Assembly: GCF_001653235.2 (NCBI RefSeq)
Contig: NC_035791.1
Span: forward strand, 3,782,001 to 3,846,000
Source of the DNA: Pochonia chlamydosporia 170
Taxonomy: Eukaryota; Ascomycota; Sordariomycetes; Hypocreales; Clavicipitaceae
Direction of reading: 5' to 3'
Length of the DNA: 64,000 nt
Position 1 is the stretch's first letter, and each line of letters starts with the position of its first letter. Shown one piece after another: positions 31,541 through 44,356 of this stretch. The notes below the pieces were generated by a model, which had not been told where the DNA came from, did not search any database, and saw nothing but the letters and a program-made list of their open reading frames with translations. The position numbers and the translations under genes were made by a program.

Positions 31541-33337
31541 ATGTTCACCCTCGGCCGGCGGAGGATTCTCTTTGCCTTCCTCGCCGCCTTCATCATCCTC
31601 ACAGTCTGGCGAGCATGGGAGCTCAGCGCGTCCACCGGCGGCGCAATGCCCGAGAAGCCCATGACGGGATACACCAAATACGAGCCCGATAAGGATTACT
31701 TCTGGAGGAACATTAAGCACAACTTTCCCATTGACTCGTTCCGACCTGTGCCGACATCAGCAGCTGCCTCGTTACCACCCGTTCAGGCCACTTTCGCAGC
31801 TGAATCGGCAGAGGACAAGAAGATCCGCCTAGGTCGCCAAAACGACATCAAGGAATCGTTTCTCAAAGCATGGAAATCATACAAAAAGTACGCCTGGTTG
31901 CGAGATGAGGTAACTCCCGTGTCGGGCAGTTACAAAGATACCTTTGGCGGATGGGGAGCCACGCTCATCGATTCTCTCGACACGCTGTGGATAATGGGGC
32001 TCAAGGACGAATTCGACGAGGCAGTATACGATGTCGCTGAGAATGCGCTCTTCCTCTCCACGTCCGACAGAGAAATTAATGTATTTGAAACGACCATCCG
32101 GTTTCTCGGTGGGTTGTTGTCCGCGTATGACTTAAGTGGCGATAAGCGGCTACTTACGAAAGCACACAACGTCGGCGACATGCTCTACAAGGCATTCGAC
32201 ACGCCAAACCACCTACCCATTACGCGGTGGAATCTCCACGACGCAGCCTACGGATACAAGCAAGAAGCGCAAAGCACCACTCTCCTCGCTGAAATCGGCT
32301 CACTATGCATGGAATTCACGCGCCTCAGCATCATCACCAAGGACCCCAAGTACTACGACGCGGTCCAGAAAATCAGCGAACTCCTCGCGGACTCGCAAAC
32401 CAAGACCAAACTCCCCGGCATGTGGCCGCACGTAGTCGACGCCCAAAAGGAGTACTTTGACGCCGGCACCACATACACCCTCGGCGGCATGGCCGACAGC
32501 ACCTACGAATACTTCCCCAAGATGATGGCGCTCCTCGGCCAAAAGGACGGCATATACAACGACATGTACACACGCAGCATGGAAGCCGCCAACACCAACC
32601 TCTTCTACCGGCCCATGTCGCCCACCAGCCAAGACATCCTCTTCCCCGGCTTCGTCGACATCAAGGACGACGACCCCTCCCGCAAGAAGGACCTCATGCC
32701 CGCGTCCGGCCACCTCACCTGCTTCACGGGCGGGATGCTCGCCCTCGGCGGCAAACTCACCTCCAACAACGACCACCTCTCATGGGGGGAAAAGCTCACC
32801 AACGGCTGCGTATGGGCCTACAAGTCCTTCACCACGGGCGTCATGCCCGAAACGTTCTACCTCACTCCCTGCGCGGACAGAGAATCCTGCCCCTGGAACG
32901 AGGCAACCTGGCACGCAGACGTCATGAAGGTGCACGAAGCGGGCGGTGGCACCAAAGAAGCCGCCGATATCATCAAAAAGGAGCGTCTGCCAGAAGGCTT
33001 CGCCAAGGTCATGGACTCGCGGTACATTCTGCGGCCCGAAGCCATAGAGAGCGTCTTCATCATGTACCGCATCACGGGGGACAAGCAGTGGCAGGAGAAG
33101 GCGTGGGAGATGTGGAAGGCCATTGATAACATGACGTCGACGAAGCTGGCCAACAGTGCGGTCGACAGCATGAATCCCCCGGAAGGAGAGGACGTGAAGA
33201 TGAGTGACTCGATGGAAAGCTTTTGGCTGGGCGAGACGCTCAAGTATTTTTATTTGATATTTGCGGAGCCGGAGTTGGTTAGTTTGGATGAGTGGGTGTT
33301 TAATACGGAGGCTCATCCGTTTAGAAGGCTGCGGTAG
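31541..33337 (+). CDS. Class I mannosyl-oligosaccharide alpha-1,2-mannosidase (GH47)
   Basis: Single exon, 598 aa. A type II signal anchor (about residues 8-25, ILFAFLAAFIILTVWRAW) precedes a luminal catalytic domain. GH47 motifs are WGATLIDSLDTLWIMGL, FETTIRFLGGLLSAYDLSG, LAEIGSLCMEFTRLS, SGHLTCFTGGMLALGG, YILRPEAIESVFIMYRITG and the terminal TEAHPFRR, with the DSMESFWLGETLKYFYL stretch before it. The enzyme trims alpha-1,2-linked mannose from Man8-9GlcNAc2 N-glycans in the ER or Golgi using calcium. Length and the lack of introns fit Golgi-type fungal enzymes. The tail ends soon after the catalytic motif, as expected. Confidence 0.95.
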   Translation: MFTLGRRRILFAFLAAFIILTVWRAWELSASTGGAMPEKPMTGYTKYEPDKDYFWRNIKHNFPIDSFRPVPTSAAASLPPVQATFAAESAEDKKIRLGRQNDIKESFLKAWKSYKKYAWLRDEVTPVSGSYKDTFGGWGATLIDSLDTLWIMGLKDEFDEAVYDVAENALFLSTSDREINVFETTIRFLGGLLSAYDLSGDKRLLTKAHNVGDMLYKAFDTPNHLPITRWNLHDAAYGYKQEAQSTTLLAEIGSLCMEFTRLSIITKDPKYYDAVQKISELLADSQTKTKLPGMWPHVVDAQKEYFDAGTTYTLGGMADSTYEYFPKMMALLGQKDGIYNDMYTRSMEAANTNLFYRPMSPTSQDILFPGFVDIKDDDPSRKKDLMPASGHLTCFTGGMLALGGKLTSNNDHLSWGEKLTNGCVWAYKSFTTGVMPETFYLTPCADRESCPWNEATWHADVMKVHEAGGGTKEAADIIKKERLPEGFAKVMDSRYILRPEAIESVFIMYRITGDKQWQEKAWEMWKAIDNMTSTKLANSAVDSMNPPEGEDVKMSDSMESFWLGETLKYFYLIFAEPELVSLDEWVFNTEAHPFRRLR

Positions 33338-33479
33338 CGGGAATTCAGGAGTGAAGTCGGGTTTGGAGAGGTTTTCCGTATTTTTGATCACAGGCTGCCG
33401 TGCCATGAAATGAATGAAATGAAATGTAATAAAGTTTGAAAATTGATTCCATAAACACCTATATGTGACCTCACACGCC

Positions 33480-35782
33480 CTATGCAGCCCTCTCACTCGG
33501 AACTTCAACCTCAATCTCCTTATCCTTGCGCTTCTCACCATCATCCTCCTTTTCATTATCCCCACTCCCCTTATTAGATCCCTCCCCATTCTCCCTCTCC
33601 GCCTCCTTCCCCCTCTTCCTCTCCAACTTCTTAATCGCATCCCCCGTAAGAGCCTGCCTATTCAACAACTCCACCACATCCTTCTTCCTTGTCTTCCTAT
33701 CCCCAAACATAATCACCAGCCCCGCCGTCAAATTACACGTAATGCTCACGCACAGAATCACCGTCGTAAGGGCAAACGGGCGGTGGTGATAGTCTATGCC
33801 CCACGTACACGCGCCCAGCGAGATCTGCAGACAGGAATGACAATCCAGCAGGATGATAATAGCCATGAGGTGGCCCAGCGGGAAGGCGTGGTGCGTAAAC
33901 GTCTCGTGGGGCTTGTAGAAACTGTGCGACTTGGACAGTTTCTTCTGGTGGTGCTCCAGGGACTTGCGCTGCTTGGGGGTGAGGTAGTCGAATTCGAGGG
34001 AGTAGGATTCGGATTTGGCGTCTTCGAGGTCGATTTCCGGGTTGTTGTCGCCGTCGAGGGTGATGGGCGGTATGCCGGTGAAGTCTGAGGTGGGAGTTTG
34101 GCGTGGTGATGGAGATTCCTCTACGGTGGGTGGATGATGTGCTTGGGGGGGAGGCGGCGGCGGGTTTGTCTGCTTTTCTTCGGAGGTGTCCGTGTTGGGA
34201 ACCTCGGGCGTGGAATCGGTTCGTTCGAGTTCCTTGGCAGCTTTCTTCTTTGCTTTCTCAATGATGCGTGAGTAGCGGGCGATGAAAATCATGTGGTAGG
34301 TGTCGACGGCGCGGAAAGGGGCGAGACCGTCGCCCATGATGGCAAACAGCGCGACGAGGACACTGTCGATGATGTGAATGGCATAGACTTGCTGGTCGCC
34401 GACGTAGATCCATCCGATGAGGAACAGCACCCACGCGAGACCAAATAATGTAATGAGCGTCGCGTAGAGGGTGACGAAGAATCCCAACGGCCGACGAACG
34501 TACTGCCCGAATCCCTTCATCTGGCGCTTGAACCTGGACCGTCGCGAATGCAGCATGTGACGGACATGGTCGTCTAGTTCCCACTTCTCGGCTGCTGACC
34601 ACCCTTCTAGCCTTCTGCCGTGAGGCAGCGCCGCATAGTGCGAGTCTGATAGTCGCGAGGTGATTGTATCCGTGCGTCGGATGTACGGTGTCTGCTCTGG
34701 TTCTTCCTCTTCTGGTCGTGGCCCTTCTTCCTGTTCTTCTGGGATAGTTGGTTCCTCGGGAGGCGGAATGGGTTCTCTCGGTGGAACAGGTCGTGCCGGG
34801 AGTGCTTCCGGTTGTGATAGCACATATGTTGGTCGTCGATTCACCCAGCTTCCCAGGTCAGGGATAAAGAGCGAGTTTTGAACATTTGTCAGTGTAGAAA
34901 GCGTCTGGACCTCGGGATCTACATCATCGTTAGCCACGCTTCAAAAGGTTGAATGCAGATAGTGGAAGACGTACCAATGATATCCAGCCAGTCAACAAGC
35001 TCCTCGTTATACTCATCCGTATCTCTAGGGTCAACGGCTTCTACCGGCGGAGCAACAGACGACCTCCTAAAACTCGGGCGAAGTATCCTCCCTACAAAAC
35101 TCCTCCTATGCTGCTTACTCGCCTCCTCATCAACATCCACCTCACCGGCGCTATGGCTCCTCTCCAGAGCAGGAGCCGGAGCAGGAGGCATCGAGGCACT
35201 CGGCGACAAAGGCGACGTCCCTCCCAATCCCAACTCCGCCATAGTCGGCCGTGATCCTTCTTCCGTCAGTCTAGGCAGCGCAATCTGCGGCTGCGCCCGC
35301 CGTGAATTCCTCGCTCTCCCAGCACCAGCATCTCCCCCAATAGGCGGCACCGGCCCAGGTTGCGAAACGCTCCGCGGTCGATTTCCCCGAAGTCGTCCTT
35401 CATTCCGACCGCCATCGATCTGTTGCTGCTGTTGTGAGGCATCATGCTCTGTGCCGTGTGTAGACTGCCCCGTTAAGCCAACAGAGCTCCTGCGTATCCT
35501 AATACTCGGTCGTCGAGGTCGTTCCCCAGGATTTGTATCGGACGCGCCAACACTACCCGGTCGACCATGAGATACCACTGAAAGTCGTGATCTTCTCGAG
35601 GCCGCTGAGCTGAGTGGTTCAAAGTACTCGTCGGCCGGTGCATCCGATGCGGCTGGAGTAGCAGGTCCAGGATGGCTGGTCGAGAAGGTCGACAGTGAGG
35701 AAGCTCGGTTGCGCTCAGATGGGGCTTGAAGCGAACGCTGGGACCGCGATCGCGACGGACCAGCGTTCGGATCCGAATCCAT
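33480..35782 (-). CDS. DUF2985 integral membrane protein
   Basis: Two exons, 35782-34975 and 34918-33480 (748 aa), joined by a 56-bp phase-1 intron (GTACGT, GGCTAACG branch, GTAG). The start is the first ATG in frame (MDSDPNAGPSRSR). The N-terminal ~330 residues are low complexity, rich in Ser, Pro and Arg with an STEHDASQQQQQ tract, and probably disordered. A basic region (RSRFKRQMKGFGQYVRRPLG) leads into membrane segments FFVTLYATLITLFGLAWVLFL, IIDSVLVALFAIMGDGLAP, and a later pair (HLMAIIILLDCHSCLQISLG, ALTTVILCVSITCNLTAGLVI). The C-terminus is Lys/Glu-rich. This is the layout of DUF2985 fungal membrane proteins, of unknown function. It converges on the mannosidase gene. Confidence 0.85.
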
Positions 35783-36882
35783 CAGGATTGATGTGTTTGA
35801 AGCAGCGGCACGATACACCAAGAAAGATGCATATGAGAAGAGGAAAAGAAAAAGACAAAATACAGGGGAGGAAATCGAGATAACGGGTTTACGTTTACGT
35901 CAGGAACGGGCAGCAGGCGAATGAGTTTACAAATACTGCCGTCACTTCCACCACCAGACATCATGGTTGCATGGCTAGCGCTGTTGCAATTTCATGTCAC
36001 GGTGGACCCCCGGCATCCAGTCTAGCACCACATGCATGTAATAAATTCATCAATCGTTAAAAAAGTCGAATCAATAAATGTTAGCGCCAGTCCGGCCCAA
36101 TCTCAGTGTCTCTGGACTGACGGCAATCCGTCATTGCAATCGCCAAGCCAGACGGGTTCGCCGGGGATAAATTGCGCCCTTGTCTGCTCTGCTCTGGTTC
36201 AATCAATTGATGTTTGCTCTCGTTTGGCCCAAACTCCCATGTCGTTCTCCACATGGCAGAATCAAGACTCCTCCTTCAACGTCACTCAACCAGTCAATCT
36301 GTGCCCACAAGCCAAGCCGGCTTCTTCGGTCAGGTTTCGGCCGCCACCGTTTGACTGTCAACTCAGTTTGTGGAATCTGACAAACTTGAGCCGCGTCTTT
36401 GTCATACTGTCAACCGCACCAGCGATGCATACCTAAGTATATTACCAACGCAAGTGTTCCGTAAGTCGGTGAATGATGTAGTAGTACTGGGCACACAGTT
36501 AGATAGCGACGGGATTAAACCTCACCCATCCCAGCAATTGATTGCTGCCCACAAACGCAAATCTACGAAGTACTTGTCAACAAAATTGGTACTTCCATAC
36601 TTCCATATTCAATGCAAATGCACGATTGCGTCACTAGCCACTCAAAATTCACTCCAAATCTGATTGATAACCCCAACAATCCAATGTATATTATCAAGTA
36701 CAGCATATGGTACTTAGCAAGTTTATACTCGCTGGTATCTTCCTCCAATTCAAATCTCAGCAAATCATGATATATGCTGGCTAAATAAAATGCATGTTTG
36801 CGCTCTAACAAATAAACCCAAAAAGTGTAGCTCCAAATGTCAAAAGCAAATCGCCATGTTGACTGCAATGGCTGGGTATGGT
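35783..36882. other. Intergenic, no gene seen
   Basis: Upstream region of the DUF2985 gene and 3' flank of the sulfate permease gene. No supported feature. Confidence 0.5.
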
Positions 36883-39498
36883 TTATCCCTTCTGCTCCGA
36901 GTTCGCAATCGCCGACTCTACCGCTTCTTGTAAATCAAAATGGAAATACGGCCTGTTCAGTCCCTGAATTGCCACCAACTGTGCACTACCAGGGTTTCTA
37001 GGCACGTCCTTGTCTGACAATCGTGATGAATCCGATCCAGCTTGTTCAATGTCGTACTCTCGCACAGACTTCTTATCCCCAATCTCAGCCGCCTCAGCCG
37101 CCTTGGCAGCGCTGTCTGAACCACCAAGATCTGCAATGCTGAAGATGGTCTTCCAATGTCCTGGTCCTTCGCCAGGCCCGGGCTTTGGTGACCGGTATCC
37201 GAAACCTGCTGCTGCAAGTGCCCGCTTTGTCCAGCGGTTCTCAATGTTAGCAAAGTGCCAGTCGACAGTGCCGGGTGCAGCATAGCGATCCAGTTGGTTT
37301 CGCACGTCGATCAAGGACTGCGCAGCAGTGACATCAATGTTGTTGACCGAGGAAAAGTCGAGGATGATGGCTTTCAACGTCGGCCGGGTGTCAGCCTTCG
37401 TAGTGTCCAGGTTTCGTGGCGTCCTGTCATTCCAGGCTCGGTCCTAAGCAGATTATGTTAGCAATGACGTCCAAATACATGATGAGACTTTTGTAAACAT
37501 GTTACTAACCCCTAGTTTACCCAGAAGACCGGGATCTGTTCGCCTGGTTTCCGCAAAGATAACTTCGGTAAGATGATTGAGGTACCGACTCGCGTTGGGA
37601 TAGTTGAAGCCTTCCGCAAATCTGTAGATATAGACGCCAGGGTAAGGGCTCTGAACAACCACCCTCGGATTAGATCCGTCCTCATGGTCAAGAGGCAAGA
37701 ATCCTTTCCGCAGAGACTCGTTGGATTCCTCTGCAACCGTTGAATCACCAGCTTGCTTCTCTCCAAGTTTCTGGTTGGCTCTCGCAGTGCGGATACGAGC
37801 CACTCCAAGCATCCTGCCCCTGCTCAAAAACAGGCGCCACACCAGGACAGCAGCAGAGACGCCCATTGTAGTATAAATACCATTTTCAATGGTGCTGAAC
37901 ACCGTCACCAAGACACCCGCCAGAAAAATGGGCACCTCCAACGGCGCGACTCTCCAAAATTGAAAGATGACTTTTGGGGGTGTGATGACATCACCCACAG
38001 CGTGGATGATGACAGCAGCCAAAGCAGCGTTAGGGATGTAATAGAACACAGCAGGCAAAGCATACAGAGCCAGCAAAACGACAATCGCAGTAATAACACC
38101 GGCGAAAGGAGTTCGAACACCAGCTTTGGACTTGATAGCGGTTCTAGAGAAAGATCCGGTAGCAGGATACGCTCCAAGGAATGGGGCAAGGACATTGGTA
38201 ACGCCGATGGCGACAAGCTCCTGAGACGGGTCAATGACGTAGTTGTTGATTCGGCCAAAAGACTTGGAGATAGAGATGTGTTCAATGAGCATGACGATGA
38301 CAGCGGCCGGAATCTCAGAGGCGAAGGCTTTGATGATTGACGTGTTCACTTCCGGAACAGCAGCATGTTGAAAACCTGGAGTAAATGTTAGCGTACATAC
38401 TTTGCAACAATATCGAACCGATGGCTTGGTGCGCGTATACCTCGAGGCACATCCTTGATAAGACTAAAACTCGGCTTCTTCTTATGGCTGACATTGACAC
38501 CAGCACTGATCGCGGTGTACAACAGAATAACAAAGACGGTGCGGAGTGTCGAGAGAAAAAAGTATGTCTTTGCACGATGAGGTTGCTTCTTGGACATGAA
38601 GGAGCAGAATCCCCGAATGAGGTACAACATGAGAAGGGCAGTCAGGCCAAGAGCCGCGTCCAATTGGGTCTTGGGCAAGGCCTTCAAGGTATTGATAATG
38701 ACCATATATGGTGCATCACGGGTATTGACGCCACTGATTCCCATCAGTTTAGGCACCTGCCCGGAGATGATGTTGATAGCAGATCCAGTCATGAATGCGC
38801 AAATAGCTGGGAGCGAGATGAACTCGACAAGCCAGCCCAGGCGGGCCAGTCCGAGGAACAGAATAATAGCACCGGTGATAATAGCGAGGGCAGATGCCAC
38901 AACGTGGCCAGGAACGTCGGGCAGTTCATCTTTGGCTTTGAGAACAATGTTTCCTGTAACCTGAGACATAACCGCGACAGGCTGTGATCACTAGTCAGCA
39001 ATCGAAAGTCCCAATCCATGCGGCTCTGTAAAATGATGACTTACACCAATGGTAATATCCTTGGAAGTAGCAAAGAACCAATAGATCAAAACACCCATGA
39101 ATGACGTGTACAACCCATATTCGACATCAAGCTGGGCGAGCTGGGCGTATGCCATTCCTTGCGGAACGACAACAGCGCCAACCGTAATACCTAAAGAAGT
39201 GTCAAACCAGGATACAACCTCTCCAGGGACAGGAAGCCGTCTCACCTGCAACAAGATCCCCAATCAACCAAGTCAGATTGTACTTGCCGATCCAATGAAC
39301 AAACGGAAACAGGTTGGCCACATAATTCACAACGCCTTTGAACGTTGGCGTGATTTCGGCAAGGAACTCGCCGACAGTTGGTTCATGCTCGATAAAGAGG
39401 TCGGCATTGGAAATTGAAGGAACATCGTCGTCTCGATCGTCCGAGTCGTAGCCGACAGCCTTGGCCAGGCGGTCCTTGATTGTTGGTGTGGGCGTCAT
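36883..39498 (-). CDS. Sulfate permease (SulP family, STAS domain)
   Basis: Five exons: 39498-39246, 39190-39045, 38981-38441, 38375-37510 and 37443-36883 (788 aa). Introns are 55-66 bp with normal donors and CAG/TAG acceptors. The family signature GITVGAVVVPQGMAYAQLA is in the first membrane block (split over exons 1 and 2), followed by YGLYTSFMGVLIYWFFATSKDITIG, then about ten more membrane segments including the SRTAIKSKAGVRTPFAG loop. A cytosolic STAS domain occupies about residues 560-680 (LKAIILDFSSVNNIDVTAAQSLID). It imports sulfate by proton symport across the plasma membrane, in fungi usually as CYS-14/SutB-type permease under sulfur-starvation control. A GATA- or CYS3-type site was not searched systematically. 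The N-terminal extension before the first membrane helix is acidic (DSDDRDDD). Confidence 0.93.
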
Positions 39499-41497
39499 CA
39501 CGGCCCTAGTCGTTGCGTTGGCGCAACGATTTCCAAACGGTGCACAAGAAGGTATCAACGTCCTGGTTCTAGACAAATAAAGGGCTTTGGCCAAGGAATG
39601 CCTCTTTCTTGGCAGTGGAAAATATTGTGACTGCCGTAATTTGAAAGATGATGAATTCCTGTATGACTTGAGTGTGTGGTGGACAGGTCTACATCTTATT
39701 ATGCGAGCTGTATGCAGGCGGATGCGTTGGCTATCTTCTCTCTGCTCTCATCAGACCAACGCCACTAATGTCACCGAGCCCAGAACCAGAATGGGTGGAC
39801 TTGTCAGCACATTTTTTTTGTGCCCTGGACGAAGGGGTCTCTGCGTTGGTCCGTACCCAAGTCCCCAATACAATACGCCTGCATCGCGTCACCGAAGGCT
39901 AATCGATTTCGGACAACGTCGATGGCTTTCTTTTAGCCACGGATTGCGTGCTGGTCTTGGGGCCCATTTTGGGTCTGGTAATATGGAGAAGCTGGAATCG
40001 CGTGCTGACAAGGAAGAGTCGATGAGCCAATTATGGGGACAAGCTGGACCACAACTTGTCCACAGATTGCCCACTCTATGAAGCCATAGCTCGATCTGCC
40101 AAGCATAGTGTCAGCCACTGCCGCGCATACATCTAACTTTGTCCAGTCTCAAGTCTGGAGCTGCACGTGGAGCTGTTGCAAAGACAGTTGCCTGTGCTGT
40201 CTTGTCTTGCATCGTATTGTATTTCTGTCATCTCGTTCCGGAGCTCGATGCATCTCTCCGCATCTCGTCGTAACCCTGTGCCTATGAAGGCATCGGATCA
40301 TGGTCCGTCGGCTGTCAGGATGAGCGATGAACCGAGAGGTAGTAATACTGGGCCGTTTGTTCCTGACGAGCCTTCGTCGATTAGAAAGATCCGTCGATAT
40401 TTGGGCGTCTAATTTTTGAATTTTTCCTGCCATGCGCCGTTCCACCGCACCTAGACGTTCTCACATGTCTCAACACAGCATTTTCAGGAACAAGCGTACC
40501 GTCAAGCCACTGAAATCCATACCGAGATTGTGGTCCATCGGCCGCCCCATTGTTCCTTAGACAGCATCTCAACTGCTACCCGTAAAGCCACACTGAGTTT
40601 TCTGTCTATTGTTTTGACTCTTGCATCTTGCGGGATGGACCTTCCAATAACGTGTAGGTCATTTCATCTCGTCTCAACCCGTCTGAGTGGGTCAGATCCC
40701 GTCTTGGGTTTCGACATGTTTGGACGGTGATGACGCCATCTCCCAGCTCACCACAGCGCTCGATATGAATGGCCTGGCTAACGAAGGGGCGCATGTCGTG
40801 ATTCTATATTCCTCAAGCATCGTGACAGTAGACAGCGCCCGAAAATGCAATCCCGCCCATTCTTCAAGCCTTCCCTGCCCGCCCGGGACTTGCCCAGATG
40901 GTTGCTTTGGGCTTGGATTGGGGGGAAGGTACAAGCTGTTTCAGTTGGGCAGACAGGCTTGCCTGTGTTGAGGCTGAGGAAGATCAGCAGTTATTGGCGC
41001 ATCCCTGATGCTATCTCTTCTGTGTGATCTTAGAGCTGAATTTAATGAGTTCGATAGTTGCTTGAACGCAATTCTTTTTCAAAATCACGCCAGCGCACTT
41101 GTTGGTCGTGCTCTGCTTCGAAAGTGTGATTCTACCACGACACAGCCATCAGAGGCATACCTGATTGGTCAAGTTTCTCCATTTCTGCCGCTCTGAGGCT
41201 ACGAGATGTGATATCTTCTCGTTGACACGTTATTTGCTTTGCTGATGGCTTTTGGGGGCCGGAAATCTTTGTCGTGTGCTCATACCCTGCCAAAGGACGA
41301 CGACCCGTTCCGAACCATACCGCGGACACTCGCTCCAAAAGAGTATACCGATACTCCGTCGGACCCACGAGAACCCTGATTATGCAGAAGATCCGTGGTG
41401 ATCATGTACTTTTATTCGTTTGACCTCTTGCCGCGTCTTTGAAGGGAACCAGCGCAACGGCCAAGCAACGAACCTTAGGGCCACAAAGTACCCAAAT

Positions 41498-41512
41498 AGG
41501 TACCTAGGTAGA
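41498..41512. repeat. ACCTAGGT palindromic element
   Basis: AGGTACCTAGGTA is a near-perfect palindrome built of ACCT/AGGT units. Three more such elements occur in other intergenic parts of the window. Confidence 0.6.
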
Positions 41513-44089
41513 TGGGCATACAAGAAGTAGCTTGTTAGACACTGCTAGTGTCGAGCTGGAGAACCAAAGGCTGGGATACACCTTTTTTGATAGACATGAG
41601 ATCCCGTATGGGCGTATAGTACTGCCAGTGCAGGTGGTTGATCTTGGCGAAACCGAGGCCGGATGAGGCGGGATCTGGTCGTTGAGCAAGTCTCTAGGGG
41701 AAAGAAAAGCTGTTGCGTCTGGTGGATATGCACATGCATGCGCTTCAGATCAGGCAAATATGGAAGGTTCGGCCAACGCATCTAGTAACATCAGCTGGAT
41801 GTGGTTTGCCTCTGTTGGGCACAGAGCAGAGTGCAGTGTGACTTCGTCGGCCTCATGTCTCAAGTCCCTGGTGGCCCGAACACAACACACCAAGGAAATG
41901 CGGAGAAATCACAAATATCACTTGCAAGGGAAATCAAATCTGAATAAAAGCAGAGCGGTGGGTTGAGATGCAGGAGGAGGCAGCATTTGCTGACCTTAGA
42001 TGTGTCGCCAGGGTCGTAATTGCCACCACTCGTATTTGTGCCAGCTGGCAGCAGCTGGCAAGCCGTGGCAGATAATTTTTGGTAACTTTCACTTACCCTG
42101 GACTGGTTTCAAATTCATCACGCCTAAATGACATCGCCTATAATATGATCACAACTGTCGCATTCGCACTTTGTACATAAGCAGTAAGTCACACTCTGGT
42201 ATTGCAGCTCAGTTCATCCTCTCTCTGTTGTTTCCAGGCGGAGATGCCGCACATAGCAATCCAACGAACATGAGGCAGTCGGAACAAAGCTTGAGACAAA
42301 CCAACCGAATCTCGGAACGGGCCAAAAGCCAGTTGCCAGTTCCGTGCCTAATGACCTGAACCTGGCATTTGTTCGCCGGTTTTCATGAACCACAGCTCAC
42401 TCTCTCCCCGGAAAAGGCTGTATTTGTTTTGATAGTTTTTACTGCCTTGCGCATGGTCTTGAAGCCGGAGGCACAAGCTGGCAAATGCATGGAACACTAG
42501 CGACAGCTGTCGTATCATGCATGGATCCGTGATCTTGGCGGATTCTCAACGTCCTCCCAGCATAGACGTTGTATCACAACGAAACCGGCGGTGATGTGTG
42601 AGACATCGCCCTATGAACGAACTGAAATCACAAAACAATCGGTCTGTCACTTTGGCATGCCATCGAGTTTGGTAGGCCCGATTTAGGGTTGGATGAAACG
42701 ATCCGACCAGGCCATGTCCTTCCATTTGGTGAACATGAGCATCAGCCCTTATGCAATACGAGCAGAAGGGGCTGATGGATGCTGCCCTGGAGATGCAAAA
42801 CGGCGAGTTCCAGAAGAACGACTCGTTGTTTTACTGATTCGATCAGTTTGCACTCGAATGCGTCATACTCCTGGCTGGTGACGTCCCAGCTTCATCGCGA
42901 GATCACGGGTTCCCGGTTGAGTTGTAGAGTGACTCTATTTACCCGGTCCTGAGCAATCAAAGGCTTGATGCTCTGGCGAAGATGATGGGAAGTTTCCTCC
43001 TCACATTGATGAATGGTGCGGCAAATGACGCCTGGGCGAGACACTGTTTCTGATGGCTGGGAAAAACAAGGCATTTGTGTCTTGGAAACGGCTGGCCGGG
43101 ACAGCTAAAGCCTCAAGAAACAAGCAATTTTTAGAAGCTCAAGTCATGGCAATGCCGCTGTGACTGGCCACGACTCGGAATGTTCTCCATCTTTGTTCTC
43201 CAGAACTGTGACATCCTCCACATTATGGATTCACGGAGTACTCCATCAATCCATCCTGACTTTGTTTGTCCTTGCAGCAAAGGGCACCGTTGGCACTCGA
43301 CGGGAAGTACCATTCATTACTCACCATCTATAACCGCGCATTAATCGCCAAATTGGGCCAGACACTAGGTGCTCCGCCAGGTCGCACGTAAATATTCAGA
43401 CAGTGGTGGTGGTGTGATTTCATTGGAAGGCCTGTCGGGACTTCCGAAGGCTGTCGTGAAATTGTTGCCGTGAAAGTGTACCTTGAACCCAGAATTGCAA
43501 CAGATAAAGACTCTTCCACGCTACCAATGCGTACCGTACTTCGTACGGCTAATGAGGGCGACGAGGATTTAAATAGAAATTCCAATAAATCTATGTAGCA
43601 ATTTCGCATACCTCTCAGCCATCGCCACGAAATCTCCTCCCCGAGTGCCACATTGAGCTTCATGTTTCCCAAGTGCCATTGATGAGATTGGAGGATCTGG
43701 CCAAATTGTATTTCGGAGCGTCAGGTACCATGCTGGCTGCAGGTCGGCTGCTCGGAAGCAGCCAATGAAGAGCCAAGGACGCCACTCTTCTTGGCCGCCA
43801 AGACCCACTTCGGCAGGGGCAGGTGAAGCTCCGTGTTCTCGTATCTCCACATGCCCATGGCACCAGACTGGACTACAGCAGCATTGTTTGTGTGTGTGTC
43901 CCTGGAAAACCCCCCAAAACTCACCCACTGCTCAGGGTGTCAGCGCGTCGACACATCAAATCCTCAGCCCGGCCTGGCAATTAGTGGGACGAGGCAGTGC
44001 ATCTGGCTCATCATAAGAAAACAAGGCACCAGGGGTAATTCACGGGCCTGTGGTCTCCCTATTCATTGCAGATCACTTCACGCGTTCGA

Positions 44090-44285
44090 CCGGACTGCCT
44101 TCTCTCTCTTCTTCTCTCTTCATTCATCCTCATCATCAAGAGCTACAGCGCATTTTCTTCTTTGTTGCTGTGAACTCTTTGTTTTTCATCACAATCCTTC
44201 GTTCTTTGTTTTTTCTCGGCATTTCACATATTAATTTTTTTTTTTGCTATACACTTTAGACTCGACACTCTCTTGAACAAACTCG
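44090..44285 (+). promoter_or_regulatory. CT-rich leader of the GH17 gene
   Basis: A pyrimidine-rich tract (TTCTCTCTCTTCTTCTCTC at about 44098) followed by a run of T residues at 44229-44243 lies 110-260 bp before the ATG. Such CT-rich zones mark the transcription start region of strongly expressed fungal genes. Position of the start is inferred. Confidence 0.4.
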
Positions 44286-44356
44286 ATCTGCCGAAACCGC
44301 TCATTTAACCTCAATTCTTTCACCCAAAGTCAACACCCGAATCCAAACTACCGAAA

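Larger units (their letters stand above)
39499..44356. other. 4.9-kb gene-poor divergent region
   Basis: Between the divergent sulfate permease and GH17 genes. The many short frames carry no motif and no convincing splice chain. An ACCTAGGT element lies at 41498-41512. The last 300 bp before 44357 are the CT-rich leader of the GH17 gene. No transposon, tRNA or rRNA was recognised. Confidence 0.55.

Noticed and set aside
33465..34088. 207-codon plus-strand frame over the DUF2985 gene
   Set aside because: Leu/Pro-rich shadow of the Lys/Glu-rich C-terminal region on the other strand.
40149..40445. 98-codon minus-strand frame and overlapping plus-strand frame
   Set aside because: Both start without ATG or with poor context and share no splice chain or motif with known proteins.
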